64,000 bases of DNA, taken from NCBI RefSeq assembly GCF_003416765.1, contig NZ_QSNG01000001.1, forward strand, positions 1,700,742-1,764,741. Direction: 5' to 3'. This DNA comes from Paratractidigestivibacter faecalis (lineage in GTDB: Bacteria > Actinomycetota > Coriobacteriia > Coriobacteriales > Atopobiaceae). The notes under the pieces were generated by a model. That model was not told where the DNA came from and searched no databases. It was given only the letters and a program-made list of their open reading frames with translations. Below are positions 34,312 to 44,447 of this stretch, in pieces. Numbering within the stretch: the stretch's first letter is position 1; each line of letters begins with the position of its first letter. Both the position numbers and the translations under genes were made by a program.

Positions 34312-34833
34312 CTAGTTCTCCTTCCCGACGAACATCTCGGCGACGGTCAGGCCACGGCGCTCAGCGGTCTGGGCGGGCGTGGAGAGAGCCTTGAGGCCCT
34401 CGGCAGCAGCCTTGATGCTGTTGAGAGCATTGTCCGTGCCCATGGACTTGGACAGGACGTTGGTGATGCCGGCAAGCTCGAAGAGCGGACGCACAGGGCC
34501 GCCAGCGATGACGCCGGTACCAGGGACGGCGGGCTTGATCAGGACGCGGCCGGCGCCAAAGTGGCCCTCGACCTCGTGAGGAATGGTGCCCTCGCCCGTG
34601 ACCTCGACGTGGAACATGTTCTTCTTGGCGTCCTCGACGCCCTTCTGGATGGCCAGGGGCACCTCAGCGGACTTGCCCATGCCAAGACCAACGTTGCCCT
34701 TGCCGTCACCGACGACAACGAGGGCGAGAAGGGACATGCGACGGCCGCCCTTGACGGTCTTGGAGACGCGGTGGATGTAGACGACGCGCTCCTGAAGATC
34801 CGTGTCCTGCTGGCGCTTACGATCTCGTGCCAT
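34312..34833 (-). CDS. rpsE: Ribosomal protein S5
   Basis: The product is 173 aa. The N-terminal double-stranded-RNA-binding fold has the loop [34 protein letters not shown], which includes the spectinomycin-site loop; nothing there looks like a known resistance change. The C-terminal domain is [36 protein letters not shown]. Confidence 0.97.
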   Translation of the reverse strand: MARDRKRQQDTDLQERVVYIHRVSKTVKGGRRMSLLALVVVGDGKGNVGLGMGKSAEVPLAIQKGVEDAKKNMFHVEVTGEGTIPHEVEGHFGAGRVLIKPAVPGTGVIAGGPVRPLFELAGITNVLSKSMGTDNALNSIKAAAEGLKALSTPAQTAERRGLTVAEMFVGKEN

Positions 34834-34842
34834 TGAATCCTC

Positions 34843-35211
34843 CTAGAACTTCAGGCCCGCGTTGCGGGCACCGTCTGCCAGAGCCTGGACGCGACCGTGA
34901 TAGAGACGGCCACCGCGGTCAAAGCGGACCGTGGTGACGCCCTTCTCGACGGCGCGCTTGCCGACGAGCTCGCCGACGAAGGCAGCAGCCTCCTTGTTGG
35001 AGCCCAGCTTGCCGGTGGCACGGAACTCGGGATCGAGGGTAGAGGCCGCGCAGATGGTCTTGCCATCGACGTCGTCGATGACCTGAGCATAAATGTGGGC
35101 GTTGGTGCGGTGGACGGCCAGACGCGGACGATCGGCGGTGCCGGTCACCTTGCCGCGGACACGGCGCTTGCGGCGCTCGAGACCCGCCTTCTTAGCCTGA
35201 AACTTGTTCAT
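34843..35211 (-). CDS. rplR: Ribosomal protein L18
   Basis: The product is 122 aa: [39 protein letters not shown] and [36 protein letters not shown]. It binds 5S rRNA. It lies 9 nt before rpsE and 59 nt after rplF. Confidence 0.97.
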   Translation of the reverse strand: MNKFQAKKAGLERRKRRVRGKVTGTADRPRLAVHRTNAHIYAQVIDDVDGKTICAASTLDPEFRATGKLGSNKEAAAFVGELVGKRAVEKGVTTVRFDRGGRLYHGRVQALADGARNAGLKF

Positions 35212-35270
35212 GCTTACTCCTTAGACGTGCCATCACCTAACGGGGTGATGGTCTTCTGCTATGGCCTAGA

Positions 35271-35807
35271 CTACTTGGCAGCCTTGCCGAGCTTACGACG
35301 GATGTGCTCACCCTCGTAGTGGATGCCCTTGCCCTTGTAGGGCTCGGGCGGGCGCTTCATGCGAATCTCGGCGGCAACCTGGCCGACCTGCTCCTTGGAG
35401 ATGCCCTTGACCGTGATGTGGGTGTTGTCAGGCACGAGGAACTCGATGTTCTCGGGGGCCTTGTAGATCACGGGGTGAGAGTAGCCGAGGGAGAGGTCCA
35501 GGTCCTTACCCTTGAGGGCAACACGGTAGCCGACGCCGGTGAGCTCGAGCTTCTTCTCGAAGCCCTCGGAGACGCCCAGAACCATGTTGTGAAGAAGGGT
35601 GCGGGACAGGCCCTGCTGAGCGTTGGACTCGGTGGACTCGTCAACGCGGATGACGTTGATCTCCTCGCCCTCCTGCTCGAACTTGATGAGCTCGGAGAAG
35701 GAGCGGGTCAGCTCGCCCATGGAGCCCTTGACGGTAACGGTGGTGCCCTCGATCTCGACAGTCACTCCTGCCGGAATCTGGACAGGCTTCTTACCAATAC
35801 GAGACAC
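35271..35807 (-). CDS. rplF: Ribosomal protein L6
   Basis: The product is 178 aa from GTG 35807 (AAAGGAGACTACC upstream). It begins SRIGKKPVQIPAGVTVEIEG and ends with the conserved RMKRPPEPYKGKGIHYEGEHIRRKLGKA. It sits near the factor-binding centre of the 50S subunit. Confidence 0.97.
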   Translation of the reverse strand: MSRIGKKPVQIPAGVTVEIEGTTVTVKGSMGELTRSFSELIKFEQEGEEINVIRVDESTESNAQQGLSRTLLHNMVLGVSEGFEKKLELTGVGYRVALKGKDLDLSLGYSHPVIYKAPENIEFLVPDNTHITVKGISKEQVGQVAAEIRMKRPPEPYKGKGIHYEGEHIRRKLGKAAK

Positions 35808-35835
35808 GGTAGTCTCCTTTCATTCCTGCCGAGAA

Positions 35836-36234
35836 TTACCAGACGTAGGCGATGACCTCGCCGCCGATGCCCTGCTTGCGAGCATCGCGGTCGCACATCA
35901 TGCCCTTGGAGGTGGAGATGACGGCGGTGCCGAGACCACCGAGGACGCGCGGAAGCTTGTCGGCGGTGGAGTAGATGCGAAGACCAGGCTTGGAGATGCG
36001 GCGGATGCCACGGATGACCTTGGCGTGGCGCTCGCCGTACTTCAGCGTGATGTGGAGGGTCTTCTGGGGGGTCGTATCCTCGACCTCGTAGCCAGCGATG
36101 TAGCCCTCCTCGCAGATGACGCGGGCAACCTCGACCAGAACCTTGGTGGAGGGCATGGAGACCTCAGCCTTGTTGGCGGAGTTCGCGTTGCGAATGCGCG
36201 TCAGCATGTCAGAAATGGGATCGGTAATCTTCAT
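35836..36234 (-). CDS. rpsH: Ribosomal protein S8
   Basis: The product is 132 aa: ITDPISDMLTRIRNANSANKAEVSMPSTKVLVEVARVI, with the C-terminal GGLGTAVISTSKGMMCDRDARKQGIGGEVIAYVW. It binds helix 21 of 16S rRNA; in enterobacteria it is the spc operon repressor, though whether that holds here is unknown. Confidence 0.97.
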   Translation of the reverse strand: MKITDPISDMLTRIRNANSANKAEVSMPSTKVLVEVARVICEEGYIAGYEVEDTTPQKTLHITLKYGERHAKVIRGIRRISKPGLRIYSTADKLPRVLGGLGTAVISTSKGMMCDRDARKQGIGGEVIAYVW

Positions 36235-36322
36235 TGATCCTTCTCCTTCGTTAATGATGAACCTGCGTGTCCGGTTCGCTCACGCCCGTGGCGCAAGCGC
36301 CTGGACGCCAGAGCCCTGCGTC

Positions 36323-36508
36323 CTACCAGCTAGCCTTGCGGACGCCAGGAAGCTCGCCCTTGCTCGCAAGCTCGCGGAAGCACACACGGCAGAGGCCGAA
36401 CTTGCGATACACGGAGTGGGGACGCCCACAGCGCTGGCAACGGTTCTGCTTGCGCGTAGAGTACTTCGGCTCACGCGACGCCTTGACGATCATCGATGTC
36501 TTAGCCAC
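36323..36508 (-). CDS. rpsN: Ribosomal protein S14, type Z (zinc form)
   Basis: The product is 61 aa from GTG 36508 with AAGGAGG upstream. It contains [25 protein letters not shown], i.e. two CxxC pairs that bind zinc, and ends [11 protein letters not shown]. It is the short Z-type form found in the spc operon of Gram-positives. The 88-nt gap to rpsH is larger than usual and has only a small GGCG/CGCC-type stem. Confidence 0.97.
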   Translation of the reverse strand: MAKTSMIVKASREPKYSTRKQNRCQRCGRPHSVYRKFGLCRVCFRELASKGELPGVRKASW

Positions 36509-36572
36509 AAATCCTCCTTCAGAGCAATCTTGGAGCCCCGGCTTTGCCGAGGCTTCCTAACAAAGTATTGGC

Positions 36573-37130
36573 CTACTCCGCCTTGAACGGGAAGTGGAAG
36601 GCGTCCAGAAGAGCCTTGCCCTCCTCGTCGGTGGCGGCGGTGGTCACGATGGTGATGTCCATACCACGGGTGTGATCGATCTTGTCGAAGTCGATCTCCG
36701 GGAAGATGAGCTGCTCAGTGACGCCCATGGAGAAGTTGCCACGGCCGTCGAAGCTCTTGGCGGAGATGCCGCGGAAGTCGCGGATGCGCGGGATGGCGAT
36801 GGCGATCAGGCGATCGAGGAACTCCCACATGCGGTCGCCACGGAGGGTGACCTTGGCGCCGATGGGCATGCCAGCGCGGAGCTTGAACGTAGCAATGGAC
36901 TTGCGGGCCTTGGTGATCAGCGGCTGCTGGCCGGTGATGGCGCGCAGGTCGGCGACGGCACCGTCGATGGCCTTGGAGTCAGTGGCGGCCTCGCCGACGC
37001 CCATGTTCACGACGATCTTCTCGATCTTCGGGATCATCATGACGTTCTTGTAGTTGAACTGCTTCTGGAGCTCGTCACGCACCGTGGCGTAATACTGCTC
37101 CTTGAGACGGGGGGTGTACTCGTCTGCCAT
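36573..37130 (-). CDS. rplE: Ribosomal protein L5
   Basis: The product is 185 aa from ATG 37130, five bases after AAGGAG; a GTG two codons upstream is less well placed. [45 protein letters not shown] and [20 protein letters not shown] are conserved. It binds 5S rRNA and the P-site tRNA. It is preceded by an unusual 247-nt leader with a terminator, so it probably starts its own transcript. Confidence 0.97.
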   Translation of the reverse strand: MADEYTPRLKEQYYATVRDELQKQFNYKNVMMIPKIEKIVVNMGVGEAATDSKAIDGAVADLRAITGQQPLITKARKSIATFKLRAGMPIGAKVTLRGDRMWEFLDRLIAIAIPRIRDFRGISAKSFDGRGNFSMGVTEQLIFPEIDFDKIDHTRGMDITIVTTAATDEEGKALLDAFHFPFKAE

Positions 37131-37136
37131 TTTCAC

Positions 37137-37377
37137 TCCTTCAAATCATGGGGACTTAGTACGGGGCGTCCGAGCCTCGCACCTCCTGCGGCTGGCAACC
37201 TCAGGAGCCATTCTGTACGCCGTCGAGACAGAGCTATCCCGCCTAGAGACGCAAGGAAACATAATATGCTTTTCTGGGCCAAAAGGAAATGACGAGAAAC
37301 GCGTCACTCTTCCTGCACAAACAAAGGCCCTCCCCCGCTTGGCGGAGAAGGGCCTTGGCTTGGCTTTGGGGCCGCTC
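37137..37377 (-). promoter_or_regulatory. Operon break between rplX and rplE: terminator plus possible promoter/leader
   Basis: Downstream of rplX, AAGGCCCT (37324-37331) and AGGGCCTT (37349-37356) form the base of a hairpin whose interior is also largely complementary, followed on the minus strand by TGTTTG. Below it lies a -10-like TATTAT (37261-37266) with a weak -35 (TTTCCT, 17-bp spacing), then a 120-nt leader to the rplE ribosome site. In most bacteria rplX and rplE are a few bases apart. Confidence 0.55.
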
Positions 37378-37704
37378 TTAGAACTCGGCGCCGCACTTCT
37401 TGCAGACGCGGATGGCGGTCTTCTTGCCGTTGAGCTCGCCGGACTTGTGGCCGACGCGGGTCGGCTTGCCGCAGCTCGGGCAGATGAGCATCACGTTGGA
37501 GGCGTCGATGGCGGCCTCCTTCTCGATGATGCCGCCCTGCTGGTTCTGGGCGTTGGGCTTGGTGGCCTTCTTGACCACGGCGACGCCCTCGCAGACGACC
37601 TTGCCCTCGGCGGGCTTGGCGCGCAGGACGACGGACTCCTTGCCCTTGTCCTTGCCGGAGAGGACGACGACCTTATCGCCCTTCTTAACGTTCATCTTAG
37701 GCAT
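37378..37704 (-). CDS. rplX: Ribosomal protein L24
   Basis: The product is 108 aa. The KOW motif KKGDKVVVLSGKDKGKESVVLRA is at the N-terminus. The C-terminal half has two CxxC pairs (LICPSCGKPTRVGHK...VCKKCGAEF) that may bind zinc, as in many Gram-positive L24 proteins. It is an assembly initiator for 50S. ATG 37704 has AGGGAGG upstream. Confidence 0.97.
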   Translation of the reverse strand: MPKMNVKKGDKVVVLSGKDKGKESVVLRAKPAEGKVVCEGVAVVKKATKPNAQNQQGGIIEKEAAIDASNVMLICPSCGKPTRVGHKSGELNGKKTAIRVCKKCGAEF

Positions 37705-37717
37705 TGGGTAATCCTCC

Positions 37718-38086
37718 CTAGAGCGTCTCAGGCGCGAGCGAGACGATCTTCATGTACTTGTGATCGCGAAGCTCGCGGGCGACGGGCCCAAAGATACGGG
37801 TGCCCTTGGGCTCGCCCTCCTTGTCAACCAGGACGCAGGCGTTCTGGTCGAACTTGATGTAGCTGCCGTCCTTGCGACGGGTCTCCTTGACGGTACGCAC
37901 GATGACGCAGCGAACGATGTCGCCCTTCTTCACCGAGCCACCGGGCGTGGCCTCCTGAACGGCGCCGATGATGACGTCGGCGATGCCGGCGTAACGACGC
38001 TTGGAGCCACCAAGGACCTTGATGCACTTCACGCGACGCGCGCCAGAGTTGTCGGCGACGGTGAGCATGCTCTCCATCTGAATCAT
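37718..38086 (-). CDS. rplN: Ribosomal protein L14
   Basis: The product is 122 aa: [48 protein letters not shown], ending with [18 protein letters not shown]. It contacts 16S rRNA helix 14 across the subunit interface. It lies 13 nt before rplX. Confidence 0.97.
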   Translation of the reverse strand: MIQMESMLTVADNSGARRVKCIKVLGGSKRRYAGIADVIIGAVQEATPGGSVKKGDIVRCVIVRTVKETRRKDGSYIKFDQNACVLVDKEGEPKGTRIFGPVARELRDHKYMKIVSLAPETL

Positions 38087-38170
38087 GTTGGTGTTCCTCC
38101 GAACCTATGCCCTCCCCAGAGGTGCGCCCACACGAGCGGCGCACATGGGGTGGTTTGGGTTTTCAAATAC

Positions 38171-38437
38171 TTACTTGGCGCGCTCGACGATCTCCACGAC
38201 ACGCCAACGCTTGGTCTTGGACAGCGGGCGGGTCTCCATGACGGTGACGGTGTCGCCAAGGCCACACTCGTTCTTCTCGTCGTGGCAGTGGAGCTTCTTG
38301 GAGATGGTCATCATCTTGCCGTACTTGGGGTGGTGCTTGCGGTAGTCGATCTTGACCGTGATGCTCTTGTCGCCGGAGATGGAGACAACGACACCGGTGC
38401 GGACCTTACGCGCGTTCCTGCTAGTGGTCTCTGCCAT
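38171..38437 (-). CDS. rpsQ: Ribosomal protein S17
   Basis: The product is 88 aa. The OB fold reads [76 protein letters not shown]. It lies 17 nt after rpmC and 84 nt before rplN. Confidence 0.97.
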   Translation of the reverse strand: MAETTSRNARKVRTGVVVSISGDKSITVKIDYRKHHPKYGKMMTISKKLHCHDEKNECGLGDTVTVMETRPLSKTKRWRVVEIVERAK

Positions 38438-38454
38438 AACTACACTCCTGCGAT

Positions 38455-38670
38455 CTACTGAGCGTCAGCGGAGTTCTCCGCTGCGATCTGGCGGGCACGC
38501 TGCTCGGTGAGGAGACGAGCGATGTCCTTCTTGACGTTCTTGACACGAGCCGTGTTGTCGAGCTGGCTCGTGGCCATCTGGAAGCGAAGGTTGAAGAGCT
38601 CGGCGCGGCCCTCCTCGACCTTCTTGGCGAGCTCCTCGTCGGTGAGCTCCTGGATGTCCTTGTACTTCAT
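38455..38670 (-). CDS. rpmC: Ribosomal protein L29
   Basis: The product is 71 aa from ATG 38670, which overlaps the rplP stop by one base (TAATG). It reads [60 protein letters not shown]. It lies at the nascent-chain exit and is a docking site for SRP and trigger factor. Confidence 0.97.
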   Translation of the reverse strand: MKYKDIQELTDEELAKKVEEGRAELFNLRFQMATSQLDNTARVKNVKKDIARLLTEQRARQIAAENSADAQ

Positions 38671-39100
38671 TAGGCTTCCTCCCCGTCCTGCTGCACGGTG
38701 CGGGTGACGATCTTGGTCTTGATGGGCAGCTTGTGCTGGGCCAGACGCAGGGCCTCGCGAGCCACGGCATCCTCGACGCCGTCGATCTCGAACATGATGC
38801 GGCCCGGCTTGACGACGGCCACCCACTCCTCGGGGTTGCCCTTACCGGAACCCATGCGGGTCTCAGCCGGCTTCTTGGTGATGGGCTTGTCCGGGAAGAT
38901 GGTGATCCAGACCTTGCCGCCACGCTTCATCTGGCGGGTCATGGCGATACGGCAGGCCTCGATCTGGCGGTTGGTGATCCAGTGAGCCTCGAGGGCCTGG
39001 ATGCCATAGGAGCCAAAGTGCAGCTCGGTGTTGCCCTTGGCGTGACCCTTCATGGAGCCACGCTGCACCTTGCGGTGACGGATGCGCTTAGGAGCGAGCA

Positions 39101-39101
<1 letters not shown>
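38670..39101 (-). CDS. rplP: Ribosomal protein L16
   Basis: The product is 143 aa: [56 protein letters not shown], with the Arg-Met-Gly-Ser-Gly-Lys-Gly stretch near the peptidyl-transferase centre. Its ATG overlaps the rpsC stop by one base, and its stop overlaps rpmC by one base. Confidence 0.97.
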
Positions 39102-39811
<710 letters not shown>

Positions 39812-39818
39812 GCTTTCC

Positions 39819-40178
39819 CTACGCCTCCTTTCGGGGAGCGACGACGATGGTGATGTGGCTCATGCGCTTGTTGATGCGGGAAGCGGAGCCCTTGGCGCGA
39901 GGACGGATGCGCTTGAGCGTGGGGCCCTCGTCGACGTAGGCGAGCTTGACGTAGAGGTCGTCGGCGCGCATACCGTTGTTGTTGACGGCGTTGGCGACGG
40001 CGGAACGCAGGACCTTTGAGATGTCCTCGGAGACCGCGCGGGTGTTGAACTGCAGGACCTCGAGCGCCTTGGCGACGGGAAGGTTGCGGATGAGACCCAC
40101 GACGGCACGGGCCTTGCGGGGAGCGACGCGAACGTACTTGGCGGTCGCGCGGACCTCGTTGGTGGTGTTGTTAGCCAT
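39819..40178 (-). CDS. rplV: Ribosomal protein L22
   Basis: The product is 119 aa: [37 protein letters not shown] and [25 protein letters not shown]. The beta-hairpin that lines the exit tunnel and the macrolide site is intact. It lies 7 nt before rpsC. Confidence 0.97.
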   Translation of the reverse strand: MANNTTNEVRATAKYVRVAPRKARAVVGLIRNLPVAKALEVLQFNTRAVSEDISKVLRSAVANAVNNNGMRADDLYVKLAYVDEGPTLKRIRPRAKGSASRINKRMSHITIVVAPRKEA

Positions 40179-40194
40179 TTAGTTACCTAACCCC

Positions 40195-40455
40195 CTAGTT
40201 GGCCTTGTGACCACGGAAGGTGCGGGTCGGGGCGAACTCGCCCAGCTTGTGACCGACCATGGACTCGGTGACGTACACGGGCACGTGCTTGCGGCCGTCG
40301 TGGACAGCGATCGTGTGGCCGACCATCTCGGGGTAGATGGTGGAAGCGCGCGACCAGGTCTTGATGACGTCCTTGGTGCCGGCCTCGTTCTGAGCGGTGA
40401 CACGCGCGAGGAGGCGAGTCTCCACGAACGGGCCCTTCTTGAGACTTCTGCTCAT
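40195..40455 (-). CDS. rpsS: Ribosomal protein S19
   Basis: The product is 86 aa: [69 protein letters not shown]. It sits in the head of 30S near S13. Standard rplB-rpsS-rplV order. Confidence 0.97.
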   Translation of the reverse strand: MSRSLKKGPFVETRLLARVTAQNEAGTKDVIKTWSRASTIYPEMVGHTIAVHDGRKHVPVYVTESMVGHKLGEFAPTRTFRGHKAN

Positions 40456-40482
40456 TCTTTCTATCTCCTACTACTCGTGTGA

Positions 40483-41319
<837 letters not shown>

Positions 41320-41420
41320 TGAAACTTTCCCTTCTTCTTCCGATGGCCGGTCACTCAGGGATTGGCGACCGACGCCGGATTACCACGGTACTGCGCGTAT
41401 CCATCATGCGCGGCATAAGA

Positions 41421-41446
41421 GCCCGGCCCCCTGCTGGGGGCGCGGG
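41421..41446 (-). other. G+C-rich stem-loop between rplW and rplB
   Basis: GCCCGGCCCCC (41421-41431) pairs with GGGGGCGCGGGC (41435-41446), with one bulged base. There is no real U-tract on the minus strand, so it is more likely a processing or pausing stem than a terminator. Confidence 0.4.
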
Positions 41447-41455
41447 CGTAAAACC

Positions 41456-41761
41456 CTACTGCTCGGCGGGAGCCTGCTGGGTGGCGAAGATCTCGATCTG
41501 CTCACCCTCGGCGAGGGTGACGACGGCCTTCTTCCAGGAGCGGGTCATACCGGACTGGTAGCGGACGCGCTTCTCCTTGCCACGGACGTTCATGGTGTTG
41601 ACCTTGACGACGTGGACGTTGAAGAGCTTCTCCACAGCCTGACGAATCTCCTGCTTGGGAGCGTCCTTGGCCACCTCGAAGGTGTACTTGCCCTGCTCCA
41701 TGAGGTCGTAGGAACGCTCAGAGATGATCGGGCGGATGATGACGTTGTAGAGGGAGTTCAT
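41456..41761 (-). CDS. rplW: Ribosomal protein L23
   Basis: The product is 101 aa: NVIIRPIISERSYDLMEQGKYTFEVAKDAPKQEIRQAVEKLFNVHVVKVNTMNVRGK. It lies at the tunnel exit and binds SRP and trigger factor. It starts directly after the rplD stop with no gap. Confidence 0.97.
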   Translation of the reverse strand: MNSLYNVIIRPIISERSYDLMEQGKYTFEVAKDAPKQEIRQAVEKLFNVHVVKVNTMNVRGKEKRVRYQSGMTRSWKKAVVTLAEGEQIEIFATQQAPAEQ

Positions 41762-42388
41762 TTAAGCGAGCACCTCCTCGAGCTTCTTGCAGACATCGGT
41801 GGTCATGACGAGGGCACCGTTGTCGATGAGGTAGCGGGTGTTGGCCTCGGAAACGCCGATGATGGTGACCTTCTCGATGTTGCGGAAGGAGAGGTAGGCG
41901 TTAACGGCCTCGTCGTCGACGACGACGGTGACGCGCTTGCCGGCAACGCCGAGGGCGTTGAGGACGGCGACGGCCTGCTTGGTGCTGGGCTTCTCGAAGT
42001 CAAGGGAGTCGACGAGGACGAGCTCGCCGTCGGCAACCTTGCCGGAGAGAACGCCGCGCATGGCGACCTTGACCATCTTGTGGTTGACGCGCTTGGCGTG
42101 GGAGTGCGGGGTGGGTCCGAAGATCACGCCGCCGCCGGTCCACTGACCAGCGCGGATGGAACCCTGACGAGCACGGCCGGTGCCCTTCTGACGGTAGGGC
42201 TTGGCGCCGCCGCCAGAGACGTCGTGACGGTTCTTGGTGGAGTGGGTACCCTGACGCTTGCAGGCGTCCTGGCAAACCACGACCTGGTGGATGCAGGAGA
42301 TGTTCGGCTCGATGCCGAAGACGCTGTCGGCGAGCTCGGTCTCGGCAACCTGAGCCCCCTCAACGTTCTTGATGGCGTACTTGGACAT
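41762..42388 (-). CDS. rplD: Ribosomal protein L4
   Basis: The product is 208 aa: the loop HSTKNRHDVSGGGAKPYRQKGTGRARQGSIRAGQWTGGGVIFGPTPHSH lines the exit tunnel, and the C-terminal part is a Rossmann-like fold (LVLVDSLDFEKPSTKQAVAVLNALG). In enterobacteria L4 represses the S10 operon through its leader; here the leader would be upstream of rplC. Confidence 0.97.
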   Translation of the reverse strand: MSKYAIKNVEGAQVAETELADSVFGIEPNISCIHQVVVCQDACKRQGTHSTKNRHDVSGGGAKPYRQKGTGRARQGSIRAGQWTGGGVIFGPTPHSHAKRVNHKMVKVAMRGVLSGKVADGELVLVDSLDFEKPSTKQAVAVLNALGVAGKRVTVVVDDEAVNAYLSFRNIEKVTIIGVSEANTRYLIDNGALVMTTDVCKKLEEVLA

Positions 42389-42431
42389 TCTGTCCTCCTT
42401 GTTAGCCTAAGAGTTTGACTTCTTGGGGCCC

Positions 42432-43052
42432 TTAGGCCATGCGGACCTGGACGAGACCGTTCTTGCCGCCGGGGACAGCGCCCTTGACGAGCATGAGGTT
42501 CTGCTCGGCGTCAACGCGGACGAGCTTGAGGTTCTTGACCGTGACGCGCGCGTCGCCCATGTGGCCGTACATGTGCAGGCCCTTGCGGACGCGGGCGGGG
42601 TAGGCGCACTGGCCGATGGAACCAGGCTTGCGCTGGTTGCGGCAGCCGTGGGTCATGGGGCCACGGGAGAAGTTCCAGCGCTTGACGGTGCCCTGGAAGC
42701 CCTTGCCCTTGGAGGTGCCGATGACGTCGACGGACTTGACGTCAGCGAAGTCAGCGACGGTCACGACGTCGCCGGTGTGGTGCTCCTCGCCGTTCTCGAC
42801 GCGGACCTCGCGCAGGAAGCGCATCGGCTCGACGCCGGCCTTGGCGAAGTGACCAGCCATGGGCTTGTTGACGTGCTTGGCGGAGATGTCTCCGAAGCCG
42901 ATCTGGACGGCGTCGTAGCCGTCGGTCGCCTTCGTCTTGACCTGCGAGACGGTGCAGGGGCCAGCCTGGATGACGGTGACGGGCACGACGTTGTCGTTCT
43001 CGTCCCAAACCTGCGTCATTCCGAGCTTGCGGCCAAGGATGGTGCTGACCAT
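42432..43052 (-). CDS. rplC: Ribosomal protein L3
   Basis: The product is 206 aa. ATG 43052 is chosen because homology starts MVSTILGRKLGMTQVWDENDNVVPVTVI and GGAAAG-like GGAAAGAGC precedes it. GKGFQGTVKRWNFSRGPMTHG and PGSIGQ are conserved. It is the first gene of the long S10-spc run here, because rpsJ upstream is separated by a phosphatase gene and a terminator. A strong promoter lies at 43181-43209, giving a leader of about 120 nt with a GGGGCA/TGCCCC hairpin. Confidence 0.97.
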   Translation of the reverse strand: MVSTILGRKLGMTQVWDENDNVVPVTVIQAGPCTVSQVKTKATDGYDAVQIGFGDISAKHVNKPMAGHFAKAGVEPMRFLREVRVENGEEHHTGDVVTVADFADVKSVDVIGTSKGKGFQGTVKRWNFSRGPMTHGCRNQRKPGSIGQCAYPARVRKGLHMYGHMGDARVTVKNLKLVRVDAEQNLMLVKGAVPGGKNGLVQVRMA

Positions 43053-43180
43053 GCTCTTTCCTAACCCTCGGTGGTCATGGGACCATGTGGGGCACCCTTT
43101 GCCCCAACCCCAGCGGACCACATCCGATACATGCCGTCGCTCTGGTGACACATAAATGTCCCCAGTTAGGCAGCCTGTCT

Positions 43181-43209
43181 ATATTACACACAGCAAGGCC
43201 GCTTCACAA
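43181..43209 (-). promoter_or_regulatory. Promoter of the rplC-started ribosomal operon
   Basis: On the minus strand, TTGTGA (43204-43209), a 17-bp spacer, and TAATAT (43181-43186). Transcription would start near 43174 and leave a leader of about 120 nt before rplC. Confidence 0.8.
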
Positions 43210-43291
43210 TCTCTTCGCAGAAGTTTTTGAGCCGTCTACCTGCGGCGAGATAGTCCCCCGACCCGGGCGTATCTATAGAGTCGCACGGGCA

Positions 43292-43921
43292 TCAGGCGCA
43301 GGGGTCGACGATGTCCCTCACAAAGAACTCACCATGGGCTTCGTCGAAGTCGCAGACCATGATCGCGCAGTTGGGAAGAACCTTGGGCACGTCCTTCTCG
43401 GCAGTGAGGACGGCGGCGAGGAACTGCTTTGAGGCGGAGCCGTGGGAGACGGCCAGGGCACAGGTGACGTCCGCGGGGGCTAGAAGGACTCGCAGCGCCG
43501 CAAGAACGCGGGCGCGCAGGGCAGAATTGTCCTCTCCCCCGCAGGCCACGAGGGCGTCTCCGGGGTCCCAGACGTTGGCGGGGACGTCTGACTGCGGGCC
43601 GCGCTCGTAGGAGCCGTAGTCACGCTCCATGAGGCCTGGCGTGACCTGGGGCACAACGGCCTGATCCATGAGGCCGCGCTCGGTGAGGACGCTCATGAGC
43701 AAACCCGTGGTCGCAAAGGCCCGCCCCAAAGGAGAAGTTCCCACGGCGTCGGGACGCACCTCATGGTTGGCCAGCCAGGAGCCCGCCGCAAGCGCCTGCG
43801 TGCGGCCCAGCTCCGTCAGCGGCGAGTCGCACCGCCCCTGCACGAGCTTTGCCAGGTTGAACTCCGTCTGCCCGTGCCTCACCAAATACAAGCGCTTCAA
43901 ATTGGCCTCCCCATCCGCCAT
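43292..43921 (-). CDS. Histidine phosphatase family protein (phosphoglycerate mutase-like)
   Basis: The product is 209 aa from ATG 43921. The RHG catalytic motif is LYLVRHGQTEFNLAKLVQGRCDSPLTELG, the acid/base Glu region is GLMERDYGSYERG, and the second His is AVSHGSASKQF. It is probably a cytoplasmic phosphatase on a small phosphorylated substrate; the family covers CobC, GpmB and others, and the substrate cannot be told. It sits between rpsJ and rplC, where the S10 operon is normally continuous. Upstream lies a large inverted repeat; a GGCGAGAAG copy stands just before the ATG and may double as a ribosome site. Confidence 0.88.
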   Translation of the reverse strand: MADGEANLKRLYLVRHGQTEFNLAKLVQGRCDSPLTELGRTQALAAGSWLANHEVRPDAVGTSPLGRAFATTGLLMSVLTERGLMDQAVVPQVTPGLMERDYGSYERGPQSDVPANVWDPGDALVACGGEDNSALRARVLAALRVLLAPADVTCALAVSHGSASKQFLAAVLTAEKDVPKVLPNCAIMVCDFDEAHGEFFVRDIVDPCA

Positions 43922-43925
43922 GAAC

Positions 43926-44040
43926 TTCTCGCCATTCTACGCCGCGTTCCAAAGACCGCCGTTTGCATGTGGATCTGGACGCTAAGTCGGCGCTGAGCGA
44001 CCACTTTCGCATGCAAACGGCGAAGGCACTGCGGCGAGAA
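43926..44040. repeat. Nested inverted repeat upstream of the histidine phosphatase
   Basis: Outer arms TTCTCGCC (43926-43933) and GGCGAGAA (44033-44040) enclose perfect 13-bp inner arms CGCCGTTTGCATG (43957-43969) and CATGCAAACGGCG (44010-44022), with a 40-nt loop. A -10-like TAGAAT (43934-43939, minus strand) lies inside. The architecture parallels 15125-15244. Confidence 0.7.
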
Positions 44041-44044
44041 ACGC

Positions 44045-44080
44045 AAAGCGCCCCCGGGAGCGAGTGCTCTCGGGGGCGCT
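44045..44080 (-). terminator. Terminator after rpsJ
   Basis: AAGCGCCCCCG pairs with CGGGGGCGCTT around a loop that also pairs partly (GAG/CTC). On the minus strand it runs into CTTTGCGTTTC. It lies 23 nt after the rpsJ stop and ends the str-type operon. Confidence 0.8.
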
Positions 44081-44102
44081 TGTCAGCTCGAAAGGCTAGA
44101 GC

Positions 44103-44411
44103 TTAGAGCTTGATCTCGATGTCCACGCCAGCGGGGAGGTCGAGACGCATGAGGGAATCGACGGTGCTGGAAGAGGGGTCGAGAATGTCGATGAGGCGCT
44201 TGTGGGTGCGCATCTCGAACTCGTCGCGGGAGTCCTTGTCCTTGTGCGGCGAGCGGATGACGCAGTACAGGTTGCGCTCGGTCGGCAGGGGGATGGGGCC
44301 GGACACGCGGGCGCCGGTCTTCTGGGCGGTGTCCACGATGAGCTTGGCGGACTGATCAACGACCTCGTGGTCGTAGCCCTTGAGGCGAATCCTGATCTTC
44401 TGGCTTGACAC
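44103..44411 (-). CDS. rpsJ: Ribosomal protein S10 (NusE)
   Basis: The product is 102 aa from GTG 44411 with GGAGGTACCAAA upstream: [72 protein letters not shown]. It also acts as NusE in antitermination. Here it ends the rpsL-rpsG-fusA operon, with no tuf before it, rather than heading the S10 operon. Confidence 0.97.
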   Translation of the reverse strand: MSSQKIRIRLKGYDHEVVDQSAKLIVDTAQKTGARVSGPIPLPTERNLYCVIRSPHKDKDSRDEFEMRTHKRLIDILDPSSSTVDSLMRLDLPAGVDIEIKL

Positions 44412-44447
44412 TTTGGTACCTCCGTAATGAGCTAAGGCTCGGGTCGT

